From Rickettsiales bacterium (lineage in GTDB: Bacteria > Pseudomonadota > Alphaproteobacteria > Rickettsiales > UBA1997), in NCBI GenBank assembly GCA_947441875.1, contig CANEUR010000024.1, positions 1 to 10,329 of the forward strand: a stretch of DNA of 10,329 nt, in the 5' to 3' direction. Positions 5,648 through 10,329 of the stretch are shown piece after piece. The translations under genes and the position numbers were made by a program. Every line of letters begins with the position of its first letter. The first letter of the stretch is position 1. The notes beneath the pieces were generated by a model, which worked only from the letters and a program-made list of their open reading frames with translations, was not told where the DNA came from and made no database searches.

Positions 5648-8035
5648 ATGAAAAATCTACTCATCGTCGAATCTCCCGCTAAAGCAAAAACTATCGCTAA
5701 ATATCTCGGATCAGATTATCAGGTTATTGCTTCTTTTGGTCATATACGTGATTTGCCTAGTAAAGACGGTTCGGTTGATCCAAAACAAGATTTTTTAATG
5801 CACTATCAGGTTTCCGCTAAATCAACAAAGCATGTACAAAACATTGTTAGTAAAGCAAAAGAAGCTCAAAAAATTATTCTCGCTCCCGATCCAGATCGCG
5901 AAGGCGAATCTATTGCTTGGCATATTTTAGAAATTTTAAAACAAAAAAAAGCCATCACCAACAAAACTCCAATTGAAAGAGTAGTTTTTAATGCCATCAC
6001 TAAAAACTCAGTAGTAGAAGCAATAAAGCATCCTCGAGAAATTAACCTCGATTTAGTAAATGCTCAACAAGCCAGAAGAGCACTCGATTATTTAGTAGGC
6101 TTTAATTTATCGCCAGTTTTATGGCGAAAACTTCCTGGTAGCAAATCGGCAGGCAGAGTACAATCGGTTGCTTTACGTATAATTTGCGACAGAGAACAAG
6201 AAATAGAAATGTTTCAAACCACCGAATATTGGAGTATTGCCCTACAATTAAGCACCGAAAACAAACAAGATTTTTTAGCAAATTTAATTGAATATCAAGG
6301 TAAAAAACTCGAAAAATTTTCGGTACACAACCAACAAGAAGCTCAAGAAATACTGCAAAACCTACAAAATAAACAATATGCAGTAAGCAATATCGAAAAA
6401 AAACAAACCAAACGCAAACCATATCCACCATTTACCACTTCTTCTTTACAACAAGAATCTGCTCGAAAACTTGGTTTTTCTGCCAGTAAAACCATGCTAA
6501 TTGCCCAAAAACTTTATGAAGGTATCGAAATTAACGGCAATTCGCTAGGCTTAATCACCTATATGCGAACCGATTCTATTCATATCATAAACGAAGCGAT
6601 AGAGCAAATTCGCCAAGTGGTGCACAATAATTATGGCTCAAATTACATTCCAACAACTGCTCATATTTTTAAGAGCAAAGTAAAAAATGCCCAAGAAGCC
6701 CATGAAGCAATTCGCCCAACCGATTTTAGCCTTGAGCCAGAAAAAATTAAACAGTTTCTAGAGCCAGATTTTTTCGCTCTATATAACTTAATTTGGAAAC
6801 GAACCTTGGCATCGCAAATGTCAGAAAGTATTTTTGATCAGGTAATTATTGAAATTACAACCAAACCAACTTTTGCCAAAGCAAGAGCTGTGGGCTCGAT
6901 GTTAAAATTTGATGGTTTTTATAAGGTTTATAAAGAAGATCAAGATGATACTACCGAAGATGAAGAAAAACAGCCACTGCCAGAAATAAAAACTAATCAA
7001 GATCTAAATTTGTTGCAAGTACATACCAAACAACACTTTACCGAACCACCCCCTAGATATTCCGAAGCAAGTTTAGTAAAAAAAATGGAAGAACTCGGCA
7101 TTGGCAGACCATCTACTTATGCTTCTATTATTTCGGTTTTACAAGATAGAGGCTATGTAATCTTAGAAAAAAAGAGATTTTTCCCAGAAGAAAGAGGCAG
7201 AATTGTTACTACTTTTTTAAAAGAATTTTTTAGTAAATATGTAGAATTCGATTACACTGCTAATTTAGAAGATGAACTCGATAATGTCTCAAATGGTAAG
7301 TTAAATTGGAAAAATTTTTTACAAACATTTTGGCTTGCTTTTTTTCAAAATATCGAGCAAGTTCAAGCAAAACCTTTTATTGAAGTTATTGATACTCTCA
7401 AAAATAAATTTAGCGAATATATTTTTAAAAAAGATACCGAAACTGGTGAAATTCTTAATAAATGCCCAACTTGTGAAACTGGCGAACTAAACCTAAAAAT
7501 AGGCAAATTTGGTGCTTTTATTGGTTGCTCAAATTATCCAGAATGCAAATATATCAAGCCAATGTTTAGTGGTGGAGATGCCGAAACAAATCCAGAAATA
7601 GCTACCGAAAATAAATGCTTAGGAGCCGATCCTGCTACTAAACTCAATATTTTATTAAAAAGTGGTCCTTATGGTTTTTATTTAGAACTAGAAAATTCTC
7701 ACTCTACAATAACAAACAGTAAAACTAACAAAAAGATCAAACCAAAAAGAATATCTTTACCAAAAAATCTACAACCAAGTGAAATAACCTTAAAAACCGC
7801 CATTTCTTTACTTGCATTACCTAGAGAGGTTGGTATTTACCCACAAACTAAAGAAAAAATAATTGCCAATATTGGTCCTTATGGTCCATATTTATTACAC
7901 AATAAAAAATTTATCTCGGTAAAAGAAGATAACATCTTAGAAATTGGTTTAAATAGAGCAATAAACCTCATTGCTCTTGCAGAAGAAAAGCCACCAAAAA
8001 AAACTTTTAACACCAAAAGAACCAAGAAAAAATAA
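5648..8035 (+). CDS. topA: DNA topoisomerase I (type IA)
   Basis: A 795-residue type IA topoisomerase that relaxes negative supercoils by cutting and passing one strand. Domains seen: TOPRIM at the N-terminus (LIVESPAKAKTIAKYLG, then the metal-binding DPDREGE at 81-87), the toroid core, and the catalytic Tyr305 in YMRTDS with its Arg two residues on. EELGIGRPSTYASII also lies in the core. The C-terminus carries one intact four-Cys zinc ribbon (Cys606, 609, 627, 633) and then two zinc-free repeats with SGPYGFYLELE and GPYGPYLLHNKKF, ending in a Lys-rich tail. This is shorter than the multi-ribbon enzyme of E. coli and resembles the alphaproteobacterial form. The start ATG has no Shine-Dalgarno; MKNLLIVESPAKAK is the standard N-terminus. 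The stop overlaps the next start by one base (TAATG). Confidence 0.98.
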   Translation: MKNLLIVESPAKAKTIAKYLGSDYQVIASFGHIRDLPSKDGSVDPKQDFLMHYQVSAKSTKHVQNIVSKAKEAQKIILAPDPDREGESIAWHILEILKQKKAITNKTPIERVVFNAITKNSVVEAIKHPREINLDLVNAQQARRALDYLVGFNLSPVLWRKLPGSKSAGRVQSVALRIICDREQEIEMFQTTEYWSIALQLSTENKQDFLANLIEYQGKKLEKFSVHNQQEAQEILQNLQNKQYAVSNIEKKQTKRKPYPPFTTSSLQQESARKLGFSASKTMLIAQKLYEGIEINGNSLGLITYMRTDSIHIINEAIEQIRQVVHNNYGSNYIPTTAHIFKSKVKNAQEAHEAIRPTDFSLEPEKIKQFLEPDFFALYNLIWKRTLASQMSESIFDQVIIEITTKPTFAKARAVGSMLKFDGFYKVYKEDQDDTTEDEEKQPLPEIKTNQDLNLLQVHTKQHFTEPPPRYSEASLVKKMEELGIGRPSTYASIISVLQDRGYVILEKKRFFPEERGRIVTTFLKEFFSKYVEFDYTANLEDELDNVSNGKLNWKNFLQTFWLAFFQNIEQVQAKPFIEVIDTLKNKFSEYIFKKDTETGEILNKCPTCETGELNLKIGKFGAFIGCSNYPECKYIKPMFSGGDAETNPEIATENKCLGADPATKLNILLKSGPYGFYLELENSHSTITNSKTNKKIKPKRISLPKNLQPSEITLKTAISLLALPREVGIYPQTKEKIIANIGPYGPYLLHNKKFISVKEDNILEIGLNRAINLIALAEEKPPKKTFNTKRTKKK

Positions 8036-8661
8036 TGACTTTTATTTTTGATTTAGCAATAGTGTTTATCTTCTTTATTTTAAATATTCTTGTTTATCAT
8101 AAAAATATTATCAATAATAATACAAACAATATTATCTTGTTATTGCTATCTTATCTTTTGCTGTTTTTTTTAATATTTTTTTATAGCAAAAACAATAATA
8201 ATTTATTATTATTCTCGATTATATTTTTGTCTTGCCTAAGTAGTATATTATTTTTACCAAAAATTTTTGATAAAAAAATTATTAATTATTTGCAGAATAG
8301 CCAAGTTTCTTCTGCTATTTTTTTTGTAACAAGCACCACTCTTTTAGTTATTTTATCTATAACTTTATTAGTTTTGATTTCTTTTTCAATGCAAATCAAA
8401 GAAAATATTGCAATAAATAAACAACAATATTTAACACAAATCAAAGAAAATCCTTTATTAAATAATTCTCATAACAGCCATTTAGCAATCCAGAAATTTT
8501 ATTTAAAAGAAAACCTCCCAACAAAAATCAACCACCGCGATAATATTTATATTGAAACTAAGAAAATTTCAATAAATTTACCATTTTTTAATCATCATGA
8601 ATTATTAATTTTGGCGATCTGCCTTGTTATTACATTAACACCGTTGGCACTTTATAAATAA
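8035..8661 (+). CDS. Unrecognised five-helix membrane protein
   Basis: I do not recognise this 208-residue protein. By reading, hydrophobic helices lie at about 3-21, 33-50, 57-75, 94-118 and 189-206. A polar loop of some 70 residues (120-188), rich in Lys, Asn and His, sits between helices four and five. It has no signal-peptide cleavage motif, enzyme motif or conserved-looking charged residue inside the helices. The size and helix count recall small subunits of complex I or Mrp antiporters (NuoJ- or MnhB-like), but I see no specific signature, so no function is given. Its ATG overlaps the topA stop as TAATG, which implies translational coupling and supports its being a real gene. It is very AT-rich, with long runs of Asn, Ile, Leu and Phe codons. 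It converges on the hemagglutinin-like gene. Confidence 0.75.
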   Translation: MTFIFDLAIVFIFFILNILVYHKNIINNNTNNIILLLLSYLLLFFLIFFYSKNNNNLLLFSIIFLSCLSSILFLPKIFDKKIINYLQNSQVSSAIFFVTSTTLLVILSITLLVLISFSMQIKENIAINKQQYLTQIKENPLLNNSHNSHLAIQKFYLKENLPTKINHRDNIYIETKKISINLPFFNHHELLILAICLVITLTPLALYK

Positions 8662-8678
8662 TAAAACATTTTTATTAT
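8658..8678 (+). other. AT-only hairpin at the end of the membrane-protein gene
   Basis: A perfect 9-base stem (ATAATAAAA / TTTTATTAT) with a 3-base CAT loop that overlaps the stop codon. All pairs are A-T, so the stem is weak; it may slow polymerase but is not a convincing terminator. Confidence 0.25.
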
Positions 8679-8681
8679 AAG

Positions 8682-8825
8682 AATGTTGCATCCCAAAAAG
8701 GGTTTTTACTTAAATTTTAGATCAAAAAGATGAAGCATAAATGTTACATTACCAGATGGGAATTGCTATAATGCAACAAGCATTTTGAGAAAAATGCTAT
8801 TTTTTTAAAAAAGGGATGCAACATT
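8682..8825. repeat. 144-base inverted-repeat element with AATGTTGCATCCC ends (MITE-like)
   Basis: The left end (8682-8694) and right end (8813-8825) are perfect 13-base inverted repeats, AATGTTGCATCCC and its complement. The first 11 bases are the same as the ends of the palindromic element at 3497-3570. An internal copy-like stretch AATGTTACATT lies at 8740-8750, and ATGCAACA recurs at 8771-8778. There is no open frame of note inside. Both elements sit between convergent genes. No certain target duplication is seen. It fits a small non-autonomous element or dispersed intergenic repeat; other genomic copies would be needed to fix its true ends. Confidence 0.7.
8779..8806 (+). terminator. Rho-independent terminator candidate for the infA-topA-membrane gene unit
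   Basis: An 8-base perfect stem AGCATTTT / AAAATGCT (8779-8786 and 8791-8798), a GAGA loop, then A and seven Ts (8800-8806) on the + strand. The stem has only two G-C pairs, but stem plus T-run is the right layout, and it lies inside the 144-base inverted-repeat element downstream of the + strand genes. Confidence 0.55.
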
Positions 8826-8868
8826 GCCATTAGAGAAAATCGACTCTAAAATTGTCTAGACCCAAACT

Positions 8869-10329
8869 TTATAAATGCGAAATATATTTTTCGTTAATAA
8901 TATTGGTATCGATATTAGAGTTTAGATAAAGAGGGTTAAAATAATGGCTTGGTACAGGTTTTTGATAACCAGGAGTGCTATATTTTGAGATTGTAAAATA
9001 AAACCCTGGCTTTAACGGAAAATCATCACCATAATCTTGCAAATCTTCTGCGGTAATAATAATTGGAACCTTTGGTAAAATATCGGTTTTGATATTTGCA
9101 GAGGCAAGTAAACCCGCCACATAAGAATTAGAATTATAGTTTTTGTTGGTTTTATCTGGAAAAAGCTCATAGCCAAGTTTGTTATTGTAGCCTGCATTAA
9201 GCGCTAATAACTTGTTAATATAAAAATCATCTAATTCTTTTGGCACTAAATTTACAGATTCCCAAACTTTATTAGTAATATCAATATCTCTTTTTCTATT
9301 TATACCATCTGAAAAACCTAAAACTGTTTCACCAGAATTTAAATTTCCTAGCCAATTTGGCACAATTTTTACAACATCAAAGTTATCTGGACCAGCACCA
9401 ATCGTAGAAAATCGCTTGTTGTTGCTATCGATATTTTGAAACCTCGGATCATTAGTATATTTTGCCTGATTTTCTGGCTCAAGTTTAATTGAAATATGAT
9501 AATCACCAAAAGCAACATGGTGAAGCCAAATCTTTACCGCATTATTACTTGCCGAATTTTGAGCAATTCTATTTGTTAACATAGAATTTTTTGCATCAAA
9601 ACTACTCACCGCCATTACACTTGCTAAACCAGCAAAATCAACAGCAGATTGCGAAGAAAAACCATTTTTATAAACATAGTTAGCTGTTGCTTCACCTACC
9701 ATACCAGCCACCCCACCTGCAAAACAAGATTTATCAAGAGACAACATGGCAACACAACCAACTCCTGCATGTAAAGATAATTGCAGAGAGCTAGAAATGG
9801 GCTTTTGAGATGGTAAATTATTAGGATGTGCTAGATTACCAATTTCGGTTGCAGCTAAGCTTGCTGTAGCTAAAACAGCTTCTTGCCTTGCCATATTTTG
9901 CAACATAGAAGAAGGATTTTTCTTTTCAATCACAGCAAAAGCAACTCCAGTAGAAGCAACACCAATGGCAGCTTTGGCAAAAACATTAGATGCATTATTG
10001 GTAAAAGTTGGGGGATTTATCATTGCTACATTTTTGGGCAATAATAAATGAGAAGCGCCAGCAGAAAGCCCACCACTTAAACCCGCAATAGCAACATTTT
10101 TAGCAAATTGTTTATTATTGATATTTTGCCAAGTATTAGATAAATTACCTTCGTTATTGATGACAGAAATACTTGCTCCACTACTAAAACTAGAGGCAGA
10201 AGCAATTATCGCTCCTTGCTTTGCCGACTCAACAGCGAAATAACCAGCAGAAGAAGCACTTGCCCCTGCACTAGCCCCTGCACTAGCCCCTGCACTAGCC
10301 CCTGCACTAGCACTTGCCCCTGCACTAGC
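8869..10329 (-). CDS. C-terminal part of a large hemagglutinin-like surface/secreted protein with an unassigned terminal domain; start outside window
   Basis: The minus-strand frame is open to the window edge (486 residues visible), so the TTG at 10041 is only an internal Leu. Residues 1-23 are Gly-Ala-Ser repeats. About 24-260 is Ala/Gly/Ser-rich with short hydrophobic stretches, as in the pre-C-terminal parts of filamentous hemagglutinin or CdiA-type proteins. From about Val265 the composition changes to a compact domain: WLHHVAFGDYHISIKLEP (His270, His271, His278), FSTIGAGP, a stretch with YELFPDK, NSNSYVAGLL (Ser400, Ser402) and near the end PGYQKPVPSHYF. This resembles terminal domains I recall from hemagglutinin/Rhs-type polymorphic proteins, possibly of a permuted-papain or related hydrolase kind, but the terminal domain has no Cys and I do not assign an activity. 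No VENN motif is seen. No minus-strand gene follows it in view, so no adjacent immunity gene. Confidence 0.75.
   Translation of the reverse strand, partial: ASAGASASAGASAGASAGASAGASASSAGYFAVESAKQGAIIASASSFSSGASISVINNEGNLSNTWQNINNKQFAKNVAIAGLSGGLSAGASHLLLPKNVAMINPPTFTNNASNVFAKAAIGVASTGVAFAVIEKKNPSSMLQNMARQEAVLATASLAATEIGNLAHPNNLPSQKPISSSLQLSLHAGVGCVAMLSLDKSCFAGGVAGMVGEATANYVYKNGFSSQSAVDFAGLASVMAVSSFDAKNSMLTNRIAQNSASNNAVKIWLHHVAFGDYHISIKLEPENQAKYTNDPRFQNIDSNNKRFSTIGAGPDNFDVVKIVPNWLGNLNSGETVLGFSDGINRKRDIDITNKVWESVNLVPKELDDFYINKLLALNAGYNNKLGYELFPDKTNKNYNSNSYVAGLLASANIKTDILPKVPIIITAEDLQDYGDDFPLKPGFYFTISKYSTPGYQKPVPSHYFNPLYLNSNIDTNIINEKYISHL
10262..10327 (-). repeat. 12-base tandem repeats encoding Gly-Ala-Ser-Ala
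   Basis: Four perfect head-to-tail copies of a 12-base unit (plus-strand GCCCCTGCACTA, 10262-10309), a 6-base interruption (10310-10315) and a fifth copy (10316-10327); the array appears to continue beyond the window. Each unit is four codons, so slippage changes the length of the GASA stretch without a frameshift. It is the most GC-rich spot in the window. Confidence 0.92.

Noticed and set aside
6102..6431. Minus-strand frame opposite topA
   Set aside because: It is a shadow of the TopA core; the Cys/Phe/Val-rich product has no domain.
8658..8678. AT-only hairpin as the main terminator of the topA unit
   Set aside because: It has no G-C pairs; the stem with T-run at 8779-8806 is the better candidate.
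9012..9197. Out-of-frame minus-strand frame in the hemagglutinin-like gene
   Set aside because: It is a short shadow within a longer supported frame.
10039..10041. TTG as start of the hemagglutinin-like gene
   Set aside because: The frame continues upstream without a stop to the window end, through the Gly-Ala-Ser repeats.
10262..10327. Short regular repeats as a CRISPR array
   Set aside because: The 12-base units are head-to-tail without spacers and are read in frame as GASA.

Overview
The window looks like chromosomal DNA of an AT-rich Gram-negative bacterium. The evidence is outer-membrane-linked genes (TolA-like, NlpD-like), bacterial infA, topA and dps, use of the standard code with TGA as stop, and almost no Shine-Dalgarno sequences. 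The overall style suggests a host-associated alphaproteobacterium of the Rickettsiales/Holosporales kind; this is inference from composition and gene types, not from a phylogenetic marker search. No intergenic gap exceeds about 210 bases, and I see no rRNA, tRNA, CRISPR array or transposase gene.

Left block (1-3443, + strand): three genes chained by 4-base ATGA overlaps. They are the C-terminal part of a LysM/LytM protein whose metal ligands are lost (an amidase-activator type, like NlpD), a TolA-like envelope-spanning protein, and an M3 oligoendopeptidase (pepF). The first two would act together in septal peptidoglycan splitting and outer-membrane constriction.

Middle block (3444-5209): a 74-base element made of perfect 30-base inverted arms separates pepF from a convergent minus-strand pair. 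That pair is a prepilin-like protein with a LamG/concanavalin-like C-terminal domain, followed after 6 bases by dps (iron-storage and DNA-protection protein).

Right-centre block (5210-8661, + strand): an AT-rich divergent promoter region, then infA (IF-1), topA (DNA topoisomerase I) 12 bases later, then a five-helix membrane protein of unknown function whose start overlaps the topA stop (TAATG). A second inverted-repeat element (8682-8825) follows. It shares its terminal 11 bases with the first element and contains a likely terminator.

Right block (8869-10329, - strand): the C-terminal part of a large hemagglutinin-like surface or secreted protein. Its reading frame is open to the window edge. 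It starts in Gly-Ala-Ser 12-base tandem repeats and ends in a distinct domain carrying a His-rich motif and an Asn-Ser-Asn-Ser motif. The least explained items are this terminal domain, the repeat family with AATGTTGCATC ends found in both convergent gaps, and the pairing of a LamG prepilin with dps.
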